From Astropecten irregularis (taxonomy: Eukaryota; Echinodermata; Asteroidea; Paxillosida; Astropectinidae): a DNA stretch of 64,000 bases. The position numbers and the translations under genes are program-made. A model generated the notes under the pieces. It saw only the letters and a list, made by a program, of their open reading frames with translations, was not told the DNA's origin and searched no databases. This document shows, piece after piece, positions 45,001 through 54,534 of the stretch. Location of the stretch: contig OZ020254.1 of the NCBI GenBank assembly GCA_963971285.1, forward strand, positions 12,400,001 to 12,464,000. Direction: 5' to 3'. Each line of letters opens with the position of its first letter. Position 1 is the stretch's first letter.

Positions 45001-48000
45001 CCCTATACGTAATTTTCCATTTATGATGATTGAACAGCCTTAGAATTGTTCAAAATAATGTCGCGTTGGACTTTGCCGCCAAATAACATGACGGTTTGTG
45101 TCTGGGCAAAATCATTGAGACATAGTAAACAAAAAATGGAAATAATTTACGTGTGGGGGCCTTAAAATGTTTGATAAAGTTAGAAATCATCGTGTAAATG
45201 AGATTTGTATCACGAACATGTTTGGCCGCGGGCACATAGGCCTACGGTTTAATAGCCACCCATGGAGATCATTATGTGCAACAGACGCATGTAGGTTCCA
45301 AACGGGATTGCAAAAAACTTGTTCAGTCTGTTTTTGAACAGATCGTGTCCATTGTTACTTTGTCATCTTCTCTGGTTCTGGTTATCATTATACAAAATTA
45401 CAACCTATCATGAATTCATTTGGTGAATGCAACTGTAGAAAGTCGATTACTATAGGCCTAAGAGCCTGCATTGAACGGTTAACTTCGACACGGCATAAGC
45501 ACGACGTCTGAACCGGATGCATAGTGAGGACGAACAGAGCACACTATTCGGAACGTCGAGATAATAGCAACGGTTCTTCTCAATACCACACACTCTCACG
45601 AAAGAGATTACATGGTGTCTACCCTCTTTTACTACATCCACCATGCACTTGCATAAGTCGATTCTTTGTTATATTTTAGATACCTGCTACGACGAACCTT
45701 GCCTGAACGGAGGCAACTGCACGGTGATCGATCGTGGGTCGGACTACAATTGCGAATGCCCATACGGGTACATCGGTACCAACTGTGAAGCAGATGGTAA
45801 GTGGCCCAATGCAGCAGTTCATAATTATCTGCGATATAGGAATACGTTGATATATATATATATGCGGTATATAAGCCTATAATTATATCTGTTGATGTAT
45901 AATAATCACCTTCTTACCAAAATGTATTAGGACCAGAGGCTTATTTCATAGAGCTGCTTAAAGGTAGTATCATACTTTGGTAAGAAACCAAAACAGAAAT
46001 GTTCACAGATTTAATACGTATAACGTACAGGGTATGAAGATGGTGGTGGTAGAAACATGCCGTTAAAATTGTTTCCGCATGAAATGGTGTCGTTCGTCGC
46101 TGGACTCCTTCCGTCTCGGGAGACGATGGCTGCACCAAGTTTGGTCATTTCTGGTTGCTGCACCTCCTCAAGTGGCTGATTAGGCCGATCCGGGAGTGGC
46201 AGTCTTTGCTACACAGGCTACAGATGTGGGCTGTTGCAGCCTGGTTTGTGTAGCAGGCCTTACGGGTGGCTCTCTTCTTCTTCAGCCGTTCCGTGCGCTG
46301 TAGGTCGGCTTTTCTTGTCCCTTGTTGAACAGCAGTTCTCCAGTGGTCTCTCTGCGAGGCTTTCCCAGGTTTGAATGTTGATTGCTGCGGCATTCTTCAG
46401 ATCTCTTTTTCAGGTGTCTTTGTAGCGCAGTCTGGGGGCGACCACGTGATCTGGAGCCCTTAGAGAGTTCTCAATAAATTTAAAGCAGGTCTTTGGGGAA
46501 TTGACCGTCATCCATGCGGCGGATGTGGCCAAGCCATCGAAGGCGACGTTGGCTCAGGAGAGTGAAGATGGATGGCAGCCCTGCACACTCGAGCACGTCA
46601 CTGTTTGGGATCTTGTCTTGTCATCTGATGCAGAGGATGCGTCTGAGACAGCGGAGATGGAAGGCATTCAATCACTTTTCCTGGGCTGAATATGTCGTCC
46701 AAGCTTCGCTGGTGTAGAGCAGTGTGCCTTGGACACAGGCTCTATACGCAAGCATATTGGTGTTAACTGTCAGGTTGTTGATGTGCCACACCCTCTTTTT
46801 TGAGCTTGGACATGACCGCTGAGGCCTTCGCAATTCTCGAAGTTCAAGGGAGAGGTTTGAGCTGATGATGGACCCCAGGTACTGGAAACGATCGATAGTG
46901 TAAAGCTCATGGCTCCTGGTGTTGGGTTCGCATGGGGGAGTCACAGTGCCTTGTCCCATCACCTCGGTCTTCTTGAGGCTGATGGTGAGGCCGAACTCGT
47001 CACAGGCATGTGCAAAGCGATCAATCAGTCTTTGGATAGCTTTCTCTGTGTGTGTCACCAGAGCATCGTCATCTGCGAAAAGGGCCTCTCTGCATGGTGA
47101 CATGCCTAACCTTGTTCTTGGTTCGAAGCATGGCTAGGTTGAACGGCCTTCCAGTGGATCTTGTGTGCAGGTAGACTCCGTCTTCGTTGATTTTAAAGGC
47201 GCAGGCCAGGAGTACAGAGAAAAATATCAGAAGAGAGTTGGGGCAAGAACACAGCGGCCCTGCTTAACTCCACTGTTGAATGGCTCAGATGTTGCTCCGT
47301 TCTGCATATCTGTGTGGAAGGACTCGATATGGAATGCAGTTTTAGGGGGCAGCCAATCTTCTTCAGGAGTGAGGAGTCCACTTCAGCTGACAAGGTCGAA
47401 CGCCTTTGTCAGATCTATGAAGGCAAGGAAAAGTGGCTGATTTTGCACTTGGCATTTTTCCTGCAACTGTCTGGCGGAGAAGATCATGTCGATGGTGGAT
47501 CTACAAGCCCTAGGCCCGTACAGAGACTCGGGGTATACACGTGCTGCCAGGACCTGCAGTCTGGCCAAGACTGATGATTCTGGCGAACACTTTGCCGACA
47601 AAGAAATGCTCAAAATGGAGATGCCCGGTAGCTGTTGCAGTCACTGCGGTCGCCGGCGGAGCAGCTCATATAGATCTCCAAAAGACTCCAATCAAGGCTC
47701 TTAGCTCTACCACTGTAGGCTCCTCATCCAGTTCTTCCATGATGGGCAGCTGGCTGATGGCATCCAGCGCTGCATCAGACGCAACATTCTGCGTGGTGTG
47801 CAGTTCAAGATAGTACTCTACCCGACGCTCCATCTGTTTCTTCTGCTCAGTGATATTCTCACCTGACTTGGTCTTCAGAGGGACGCACTTGGTGGCGGTC
47901 GGGCCGGTAGCTCTCTTGATGCCCATGTACATACCTCCTATGTTACCACGGCCTGCGTCGTTCTGTATCCTCTGATTAAGCTTTAGCCAGTAGTCATCGG

Positions 48001-51000
48001 CACAGCGTCGGGCTTTCTCCTGCCACTTGCTGCGAGCAGCCCTGTGTGCATCTCTTATGACTCGGCATGGGTTGTATAGGCGCGCAGCTGGTTTGGCCTC
48101 CACTACCGGCTCCATTTTCCTGCCAGCTTGCCTCAAACCAGTCCTCGCTCTGATGCTTCTTTCTCCCGAATGTCTCCAGCCCAGATTGGAAAAGAGCAGT
48201 TCGCATTTGGTTCCATTTTGAGTCCGCAGTGGGGGTGTCTATGCTGCCACTCGCCAGTGCTGTTCTGAGGGTTCCAAGGAACTCCGTGGGAAATCTTGGA
48301 GTTCATCTTGTGTGGGACAAGGTTGATCCTGGAGCGGACCAGAATGTGGTCCTTGTCGCAGTCGGCACTGTGCATGCTTCTGGTGTTGCGCACGTTGTTC
48401 AGATCTTTCTTCTTGTATTCAAATACATATTTATTGTGTAAAATAAAAAAGACATATTTCATTATGTAACATACCCCTTTTACACGATCTATGTAAGATT
48501 TTACATAGATCACTGAAGCTTATACGTCAAACGAATATATCAAAAAACGAATCTGTATTTCTTTGATAAAAATTAAAGTACGATATTACCTTTAAGCATA
48601 AAAAACGTGCATGCACTGCCTTAAACAATTTACAGTCGTTATTGATGAATGCATCCCTACTGCAGATCCGTGTTCGTCCGGACCATGTTCCGACGTAATC
48701 TACGGACCGAAGACTTTCTGTCAGCCATCATCTGACCTGACGTCATACACCTGCGAATGTGACCCACAGTACACCGGGAATGAATGTCTAGAAATCGGTA
48801 GGCCATATGCACATTATAATGTGACCCTGGTTTTTCATTACATGCCCTATTTGCAATAATGGAGTGGTTATGCATTGGTTGCATTGAAGGGCCCGAAGTT
48901 AATCATCACAACTTACCAAGAAAACAAAATCACCCAAATGAAACTCAGAAAAGGAATTGCATCCTCACAAATCCTCATAAATTTATCAATTCGTGGAAAT
49001 TCGTGAGATTCGTAGCCTGTGTGGAGAAGGGGCATAACTGAGCCCATTGGTTCATGATGAACATGCCAGAACGTATCATAACGTATATGCACGCACCAAA
49101 TCACCCCAAACTAGGGACACCGATATATAGGCCCCCTAATCATATCAATTCGACACTTAATTATGTGCTCAATCGGGACAATCCTATTGGAACGTGTATG
49201 GTTGTATCTGATTGGGACACAGATATTGTGACAGATCTTGTAAGCTGACTATTGACCAATCCTAGCCATATTTTGTCAAATAACCTCGTATAACCAAAGC
49301 GACATTTCAGAGAAATTCAACGATCAGCTACGAATTGCTAACCGTAAATTAATGGATCGCACAACAGTGGATGGGAACCTAGCATTACGTAACGAAGATT
49401 TTCCTTTGTGATTCCTTTAGTCGATCCATGCTCGTCATCACCATGTCAGAATGGAGGTAACTGCCAGCATCTACCGTATCCTTATGTTCCGTCTCATTTT
49501 GAGTGTGATTGCTCCCAGGTGGCATTCAGTGGAATGTACTGTCAATATTACGGTATGTAATGATCGCTTTTACCACATGCGTGTTCTCAGACCCGGTTTG
49601 CCTCCGAATATTGCAAGGCCAGGCGAATCTTTACCGTTGCAATATCATTATAGCTTACTCGCTACCAATTATTTTGACGCAAGAAAATTGCCTTTGCAAG
49701 TTGACATGGAATATGAACCGGGTTTTAATCGTTTTACAGGTATGAGGAAGATTATGAACGCCAAATCACAATGGGCTTTTGAGATTCAGAGATTCTGCCC
49801 GTCCAATTTCTAAAACAGGTTTTATTGTGATTTTTTAACGCATGGACTGAAAATGGTGTACTGTCATTATACATGAAAGATCTATATCATGAACACGAGA
49901 AGTTGTAAGACATCTTTATCTGAAATGCCTTAGAACTCAAACGGGCTGAGTGCATAATGACCGAATGTCATGGTTGACCGATACCGCCTGCGCACCTACT
50001 GCCTTTAGCCAAGTCAATTTGCTCTAGTTTGGTATACGTCTTTTTGTTGAAAACATCGATAAAACGTCAATGTTTGTACGATGCTGTTAATGAACCACTT
50101 ATCAAGCAATATGTTTTTGTGTCAGTTTTTAATATTTTCCTTCTATCATAGCTTCGTGTCAGGCGTACGTCGACCATGAACATGCCTTAGGTATCGGCAG
50201 CTACACTATCCAGCCTTCCTGCGACCCCATTGAAGCTCCCATTACAGTTTGTAAGTGCTTAACCATTTAAACAATAACTGAGATTGACTTTCTGTAGGTC
50301 TAACCATACGCACTAGCATAACGTGTGTTCACGACTCATGAACTGAATTTTAGTGTAACGTACTGCTCGTCTATCAAATGCCCGTATTGAATTGCCAACT
50401 AATTCTACGTCGGCTCCTACCGCAGTTGAAATGCGCTCGGAACACATGTTATCATATCTAGCGTCTTTTTACGGAATGAAACCAGGGCTTAGTAAGCTGT
50501 GATGGTCCGTGCTCTTGTTTGAGTCCCAGCGACGGCCAATGCTGAAATCCGAAAGGAAAATAACAACACATAACCGCATAATTATGGAGTATAATATGCC
50601 GAGGGGCTTTCCAGTTGTCACTTCTCGACATAACGGCAACTGCGAGATCAAACAATAAGACTTGCTTTACACTAGTCTCATGTACCTTTAACTTACCACA
50701 CCAATGCCCATTTAACATATACCACACTCCGCCCATTTTCGTCACACCAGTGCAAAACAAATCAAACTTCAGTCTTCAGTCGAGTATAACATTTTCTTCT
50801 TATTTTTTTTCTTGTTCGATTAAATATACAGATTGTGATCAGGACAACAAAGACGGTGGGTGGATGAAGTGAGTATTATTATGATAATGAAATGCACATG
50901 CAGTAGGCCCATATGTGGTGCGTTCCTTCTGATTTCAATATCATAATGCGAACCAATTTGCCACTAAATGCGGTCCACATAACTATAATTTATACATTGT

Positions 51001-52788
51001 TTCAATTTTACATTGTCAACATTGAAAACAGCGTAAGAATCACTTTAATGATCGCCATATACTGCATGAGAACTTTCCTAATTTAAATTCAGCATCTTGT
51101 TCCCTATATCGAGTAAATCATTTCCCAACCAACATTTCTAGACAAATTGCACCATTCCTTTGCATGGGAAGATGACCGTGACCGTTGCAACATGTCTTTC
51201 CTAGAAACAAGGGCCATGCATTCAGTGAAATCTCTCCATAATACCTTGTGGTCCATGCTCTCTGGTTTCACTGGATATCATCTTTTGGCCCCAAAGGATT
51301 GTTTGTGACTGTACGATAAGTGTTGCAAGTACACGTTTTTAGCAAAGCTAATTAGAAGAATAAATTAATATTTTTTTCCATTTCTTTTTTAGCTTAAATC
51401 ATTTGACAAATGGCGTGTTAAGACAGTACTGTGAGAAAGCTCCCTTTTTGAGCCAGGAGCAAATCGGCTGCCCGTCGGATGTCGATGGGCAACTAGTCCT
51501 ACCCATCTTCGGATTTGCGGTCAGTGAGATGCCCGCTGTTCTGGGTACCGAGGGAGGTTGGTGGTCGTCGCCGTGGGGTCCATGGCTTCTGTACCCGTGT
51601 ACCTCACTACACATTGTAGACGCAGATCTCCTCATAAACGTAGCCAATTGTGAAAAACCTGACTCTCCAAATTGGCTGCAAGATAAAGACCAAGGTGAGC
51701 AAGAGCAAGTCCACAGTTTGGCAGAAATTATGAAAAATGATATATTATTATTTGATTTGAAACCATATCATTTCGATTGGAAATAGCGTAGTAGCGTACG
51801 TAGCCTAATCGTAGGAACAGCATAGGACAGCGTAGTCGCTACGCAAGAGTATGCGCAACTTTATGCATTGTAGATCGCCTGTGCGTAGTGCAATGGCGTA
51901 TGTGGTTGCGTAACCTGTGCAGAGGCATTGCGTACCTACCAGCACACCAATGTCAAATATTTCTATTTACAATAAACAATAGGTTTTAATCAAATCCGGG
52001 CCAAAATCTTACCTAACACTCCACTTTTCTTTGATAAATCTCCCAGCTCCCATATGCCCAGTGTACAAACTAATCACCAGTTGCGCGTAGCGCTATATAA
52101 TCTTTGGTTTTAACATCGGTGAAATCTTTTGTAGTAAGTCAGCCATCGATTTCGGTTAAAAAAAACCAAGGGTCCATGGTGATATTTTTAAACAAGGATA
52201 CCTTTCACACGACCCTATTATTAACATGGATGCTATTGTATCCAACGTTCCTTGTTCAAACCTAGTCTGCGTATCTATCACCCGTTCTACTCCGTGCCAC
52301 ACTACGTACTCGTGGTGTGGCGAGCGCATCTATCACATACACTACTTCAAACCTTGCTAAGATGGTCTCGTGTGAAACGGCCTAAAGAAGGCAGGCAGAA
52401 AAAGAGTCTTGAATGAGGTCCTCCGGTTTACAGAAAACAGATAAGGTTGGAGAAAGCTATAAAAGATATCCGGGCTAAAATAAAATTGGACACGTAAGAA
52501 GTAAATTTAATAGAATTCCCGGGCACAGAAACACGTATTCTGAATAAATCAATTCCCAAATTTTGTTTTTAAGGTGTGCTCGTTGAGGGCGTTTGTTCTA
52601 CCGCTGATACATGGCTGGAGACATTTGACGAATGCAAGGGCTATTCTCATAATGACTATGAGGTTGGAGTTAAGATATCCATCGTCTACACCAAAAATTT
52701 CTTTGGTGTTTACGACTTCGGCAAATACATATTGTCTTGTTCAAAAGACATTACCGTGCTCACTTGGCGGGACGTTGATGAATGGTAA
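32991..52788 (+). CDS. Secreted nine-EGF protein with unassigned N- and C-terminal Cys regions
   Basis: Fifteen exons join in one frame to about 681 residues: 32991-33054, 39264-39476, 42455-42571, 42671-42787, 42878-42994, 43095-43217, 44304-44420, 44807-44920, 45680-45796, 48636-48797, 49421-49552, 50152-50250, 50832-50868, 51393-51694 and 52574-52788. The start is a signal peptide (MALFWQILALISLVVYVKVS). Exon 2 encodes a roughly 71-residue Cys domain. Nine EGF repeats each occupy one symmetric phase 1-1 exon. The C-terminal 217 residues contain ITVYCDQDNKDGGWM, similar to the start of fibrinogen-related domains (VYCDM, then GGW), but the rest does not match that fold. No transmembrane segment was seen. 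It probably acts outside the cell in adhesion, matrix or recognition; that is inference. The stop is TAA after DVDEW; a GTAAGC at the same place could instead be a donor. Confidence 0.78.
33287..33611. mobile_element. TTAA-flanked miniature element (intron 1)
   Basis: TTAA at 33287-33290 and 33608-33611. The ends are AAGGGATGGTACAGAA and TTCTGTACCATCACTT. An inner inverted CGCTTCGAAGCG lies near 33467. Confidence 0.7.
33780..34211. mobile_element. Foldback MITE with ACAGGGTGTCCC ends
   Basis: TACAGGGTGTCCC and GGGACACCCTGTA close the element. Inner arms carry CACTTCAAGATTC and GAATCTTGAAGT. The relative at 3677-4122 is truncated. Confidence 0.75.
34470..34600 (+). repeat. Histone-stem-loop repeat, degenerate copy
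   Basis: GAAGACGAACAGACCATACTG and GGAACGTCGAG match the conserved block of the other copies. The stem-loop is decayed (CCGGTTCCTCTCAAAACC). Confidence 0.45.
35797..36153. mobile_element. TTAA-family miniature element with eroded ends
   Basis: It has TGTATCATACTCTGGTA at the left and CAAAGTATGATATTACCTT at the right. The interior matches 7832-8207; the TTAA sites themselves are lost. Confidence 0.58.
36205..36530 (-). mobile_element. Possible LINE 3' tail fragment
   Basis: The TTTCATTTCAATTCA-type repeat and an A-rich body resemble the 3' end of the element at 53255-54534. It is non-coding. Confidence 0.3.
36633..37008. mobile_element. TTAA-family miniature element
   Basis: TTAA at 36633-36636 and 37005-37008. 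The right end TTACCAATCATGTATTATACC matches the 15556 and 39815 subfamily; the left end is diverged. Confidence 0.5.
37260..37477 (+). pseudogene. Dead promoter copy of the EGF gene array (left part)
   Basis: GATTTTGACCA, ATTGCCGCTTTTGTCGGCGC and ACCGAGTC match the regions upstream of the exons at 32991 and 63193. It is cut at 37477/37486 by a transposon; the rest resumes at 38763. Confidence 0.65.
37486..38754. mobile_element. hAT-like non-autonomous element, 1,269 bp
   Basis: The ends are CAGTGTTGGAGTA and its inverse TACTCCAACACTG. The 8-bp target duplications are CTGTAGAG (37478-37485) and CTGTAGAA (38755-38762). Both subterminal regions are dense in ACTCG motifs, a hAT-like feature. No transposase frame remains. 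It contains the nested element at 38002-38327 and a dispersed TATAGCGCC...TCCGAGGCGC segment. Confidence 0.8.
38002..38327. mobile_element. Nested MITE with long inverted ends
   Basis: Ends GGCACGTTCTCACACAGCAA and the inverse ending GTGTGAGAACGTGCC are followed by AAGCGCGACTATTTGGGT repeats. TA on both sides suggests a TA target duplication. Confidence 0.72.
38763..38960 (+). pseudogene. Dead exon 1 and intron start of the EGF gene array
   Basis: Bases 38782-38845 align with the signal-peptide exon (WQIIALTSLVVQW versus WQILALISLVVYV). ATG has become TTG and the end of the exon has changed. Similarity continues into the intron (TTGTTCATGGAAA). It lies within intron 1 of the intact gene. Confidence 0.72.
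39264..39476 (+). CDS. EGF gene exon 2 (unassigned Cys domain)
   Basis: The acceptor is GCTTATAG and the donor GTGAGT. It encodes AKPCWIEQEPDPDSHNAYRW and then EPDPCLCTVVRVGGLTSR, with four cysteines (C, C-x-C, C). I recognise no family. Confidence 0.72.
39815..40165. mobile_element. TTAA-flanked miniature element (intron 2)
   Basis: TTAA at 39815-39818 and 40162-40165. The ends are AAAGTACAGTACAGGGTTGG and CCAATCATGTACCTT. Confidence 0.66.
41655..41945 (+). repeat. Tandem repeat unit 1 with decayed histone stem-loop
   Basis: AACTTTCGCTAAA, TTAGAATGCACCACAGAGCA and CACAAGAGTGTCACATGGTG recur in the next unit about 290 bp downstream. The stem-loop position is disrupted here (ATGCTCTTTTCACAC). 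Confidence 0.65.
41946..42240 (+). repeat. Tandem repeat unit 2 with perfect histone-type stem-loop
   Basis: Bases 42138-42153 read GGCTCTTTTCAGAGCC: a 6-bp stem, TTTC loop and CACC 5' flank. ACCCCATACTCACAC follows after a short insertion, and ACAAGAGTG resembles the purine-rich histone downstream element. It is in intron 2 of the EGF gene. Confidence 0.62.
42455..42571 (+). CDS. EGF gene exon 3 (EGF 1)
   Basis: Six-cysteine EGF: CHSEPCQNGGNC, then YDCSCPIEF and NC. It has phase 1-1 borders and an O-glucose consensus CHSEPC. Confidence 0.85.
42671..42787 (+). CDS. EGF gene exon 4 (EGF 2)
   Basis: Nearly identical to EGF 1 in DNA and protein (CHSEPCQNGGNC, YNCTCPIEFIGENC). Phase 1-1. Confidence 0.85.
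42878..42994 (+). CDS. EGF gene exon 5 (EGF 3)
   Basis: Nearly identical to EGF 1-2 (CHSEPCQNGGNCTMTARGSG). The polypyrimidine tract TTTCCATTTCCTATAG also resembles that before EGF 1. Confidence 0.85.
43095..43217 (+). CDS. EGF gene exon 6 (EGF 4)
   Basis: CISEPCQNGGRC, then YQCSCLEEFSGANC. The C-terminus is two residues longer than in its neighbours. Confidence 0.83.
43339..43710. mobile_element. TTAA-flanked miniature element, GCATACGTTTGG subfamily
   Basis: TTAA at 43339-43342 and 43707-43710. It is nearly identical to 21309-21692 but inverted, so this subfamily moved recently. Confidence 0.78.
44304..44420 (+). CDS. EGF gene exon 7 (EGF 5)
   Basis: CYSEPCQNGGNC, then HTCDCLIEFHGFNC. 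The acceptor is CTGGGTAG and the donor GTAAGC. Confidence 0.83.
44807..44920 (+). CDS. EGF gene exon 8 (EGF 6)
   Basis: CHMDLCNGGTC, then FDCECLSGYIGANC. It lacks the O-glucose consensus found in most of the others. Confidence 0.83.
45528..45655 (+). repeat. Histone-stem-loop repeat, degenerate copy
   Basis: GAGGACGAACAGAGCACACT is the conserved block. The stem-loop is AACGGTTCTTCTCAATACC, followed by CACGAAAGAG, close to the sea urchin downstream element CAAGAAAGA. Confidence 0.5.
45680..45796 (+). CDS. EGF gene exon 9 (EGF 7)
   Basis: CYDEPCLNGGNC, then YNCECPYGYIGTNC. The acceptor is TATTTTAG and the donor GTAAGT. Confidence 0.84.
45958..48595. mobile_element. TTAA-family element split by a LINE
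   Basis: The left part (TTAA 45958-45961 to about 46090) and right part (about 48550 to TTAA 48592-48595) are two ends of one miniature element. The LINE lies between. All of it is in the intron between EGF 7 and EGF 8. Confidence 0.68.
46091..48430 (-). mobile_element. Non-LTR retrotransposon (LINE), broken
   Basis: Minus-strand fragments encode reverse transcriptase: FIDLTKAFDLVS (about 47400), the FADD catalytic motif in ALFADDDALVTHTE (about 47080) and FQYLGSIISSN (about 46880). A C-terminal C-x2-C-x12-H-x3-C finger (ICSLCSKDC, then GLISHLRRC) is near 46160. Frames are broken by stops and shifts, and the endonuclease region is missing or too decayed to see. The clade is not assigned. Confidence 0.82.
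48636..48797 (+). CDS. EGF gene exon 10 (EGF 8, long)
   Basis: It begins VVIDECIPTADPCSSGPC and ends YTCECDPQYTGNECLEI. It has seven cysteines and a long loop between the second and fourth, so it is a divergent EGF. Confidence 0.78.
49421..49552 (+). CDS. EGF gene exon 11 (EGF 9)
   Basis: CSSSPCQNGGNC, then FECDCSQVAFSGMYC. The acceptor is CCTTTAG and the donor GTATGT. Confidence 0.82.
50152..50250 (+). CDS. EGF gene exon 12 (C-terminal region)
   Basis: ASCQAYVDHEHALGIGSYTI, then QPSCDPIEAPITV. The acceptor is ATCATAG and the donor GTAAGT, phase 1. Confidence 0.7.
50832..50868 (+). CDS. EGF gene exon 13 (37-nt exon)
   Basis: YCDQDNKDGGWM. With exon 12 this gives VYCDQDNKDGGW, reminiscent of fibrinogen-related domains. 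The donor is GTGAGT, phase 2. Confidence 0.65.
51393..51694 (+). CDS. EGF gene exon 14 (C-terminal region)
   Basis: It encodes about 101 residues, including LRQYCEKAPFLSQEQIGC and GGWWSSPWGPWLLYPC. It is Trp- and Cys-containing with no family recognised. Confidence 0.73.
52199..52385. mobile_element. MITE with TTTCACACGA ends
   Basis: CCTTTCACACGACC and GGTCTCGTGTGAAACGG are inverted. The interior has TCTATCACATAC, like the right end of 5911-6245. It is in the last intron of the EGF gene. Confidence 0.5.
52574..52788 (+). CDS. EGF gene terminal exon
   Basis: The acceptor is TTTTTAAG. It encodes GVLVEGVCSTADTWLETFDE to SKDITVLTWRDVDEW, ending at TAA 52786-52788. Splicing at the overlapping GTAAGC would bring a stop at the next visible acceptor (52961), so a terminal exon is favoured. 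Confidence 0.7.
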
Positions 52789-53254
52789 GCCGCTATTTAT
52801 GTTGTGTTTGAATTATCGTCTTCCCTTGTCCTGTTTAATTATCTATTAATTTTGTCGGTTATTGGTCTGTTGCATACGGTACACAGTTTTTATGCCTTAC
52901 TTCCAAAATCATTAAATGTGTATGGTTACTGCATGCTTTACATCATTGGTGGTCTACACAGATGCGGACTGTAATAGCGAAGGGCTAAAGGACTATTCGT
53001 GTTCGGCCGAATGAGGGCACTCCGGCCGTGGACGCCGTTCTTGGGCGCACGAGAAATCATGAATTACAGCAAAATTTCACAATGATTGTTAGCATGCTTG
53101 TCAATGAAAAGGTCTGAATGTTGATTTATGTGGCCCAACAATGTACATCCGTTCAGTTAATGTAGGCGTACATTAAAGGAGGAATGCTTATTGGCCTTAA
53201 CGAAATGAGGCTTGAGGCTATAACCTTCAGGCTTGACATTAATTGCTACCGCCA

Positions 53255-54534
53255 TTGTGTGAAATGAAATGAAATGAAATGATTGGCTTTATTATTATTA
53301 TTATTATTTTATTCAGAAATCATCAACGGCAAGACAGAGGACATACAATAATAAACAAGATACAGTTGATTCATTCTGGGATAACCCAATAAAGCCAATT
53401 ACATAGGCCTATTTCCGTTGGGGTCCCATAAATAAAAACAGACACAATTACAAGAATACAACAACAAACCTAAAAACCAATAAATAAAACCAAATAACAA
53501 AAATTTAAAGGCCTCTTAAAATCTAAATATTAATCACATTCGAGTCACTAAGTTATTAAGTCAGAATGTACAATTTCATAAAAAATTTCATAAAATTTCA
53601 TAAAAAATCCATAAAAAGTATACATCAAAATAAAATAATAAGGATTACAATGAACCCCTTCACTGTAGGAATAGTCCTGGAAATTGAGAAAAAAAATTAA
53701 CACATTATACTATAATTGATTGGCTTTCTGGGATAGATGTGATTGGACTTGTTTTTTAAATACAGGAAAGCTGGAGATGCTTTTAATATTGGATGGTAGC
53801 GCATTCCAGTCCTTTATTGCTGTAATAGAAAATGTATTTCTATTGGTATGGGTCGGAACAATACAATTAAAAGAACTTTGCCTTGTATTATACGAGTATC
53901 TATCAGAGACTCGGGTAAAGTTATGAGACATATATTTAGGAGCTAAGTTGTGGACCACTTTAAAAACATGATTGAGCTTCATTTGAGTCACCCTATCCTG
54001 AACGTTATGGAACCCCAATCTGTCTAGTTGTCTCTGACCAATGTGAGCCCTGGAATCTTTATCGAGAATAAACCTAACCATTTTATTTTGCATAATTTGT
54101 AATTTACTTTTCAGTCTAACAGGTAAAGCATAATACCATGATGAACATGAATAATCATAGTAACACTGAATCAATGCAGAACACAGAATTTTACGAGATT
54201 TTTCATTGAGAAAATTGGCTTGTCTGTATAAAAACTTAAGTCTATTCCCAGTTTTTTTTATTACGGAAGTAGCAATGTGTTCACCAGATAAAACAGGGTC
54301 TAGGACAACACCTAGATATTTTACAGATGAAGATGATTTAACAATTTCTCCATTGCACTTTACTGTAAATGAATCTGCTTTCTTCAATTTGCCCTTAGAC
54401 CCAAACAAAATAGACTCAGTTTTACCCAAATGTAAAGACAATTTAAAATGTAAAGACAATTTATGAAATTTTTGAAATACATAACGAAGCTGGAGCCGTT
54501 CTTCGGCTACGTTTATGTTTCCAAATCCCTTCAT
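53255..54534 (-). mobile_element. 5'-truncated non-LTR retrotransposon
   Basis: An uninterrupted 274-codon minus-strand frame (54534-53710) encodes the C-terminal part of a reverse transcriptase, with VKYLGVVLDPVLSG, CSSWYYALPVRLKSKLQIMQ and KDWNALPSNI typical of CR1/L2/Crack-type elements. The catalytic YADD region lies in the missing 5' part. The 3' end is at about 53255 with GAAAT repeats. The intact frame implies a young insertion. Confidence 0.82.

Noticed and set aside
46145-48513. A cellular gene encoded by the overlapping frames on both strands
   Set aside because: The minus-strand frames together form a broken reverse transcriptase with FADD; the plus-strand frames are shadows.
52961-53010. 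Further exon of the EGF gene after ACACAG at 52956-52961
   Set aside because: Joining it to the GTAAGC donor gives an immediate TGA and no similarity to the protein.
53720-53926. 68-codon plus-strand frame
   Set aside because: It is antisense to the uninterrupted LINE frame.
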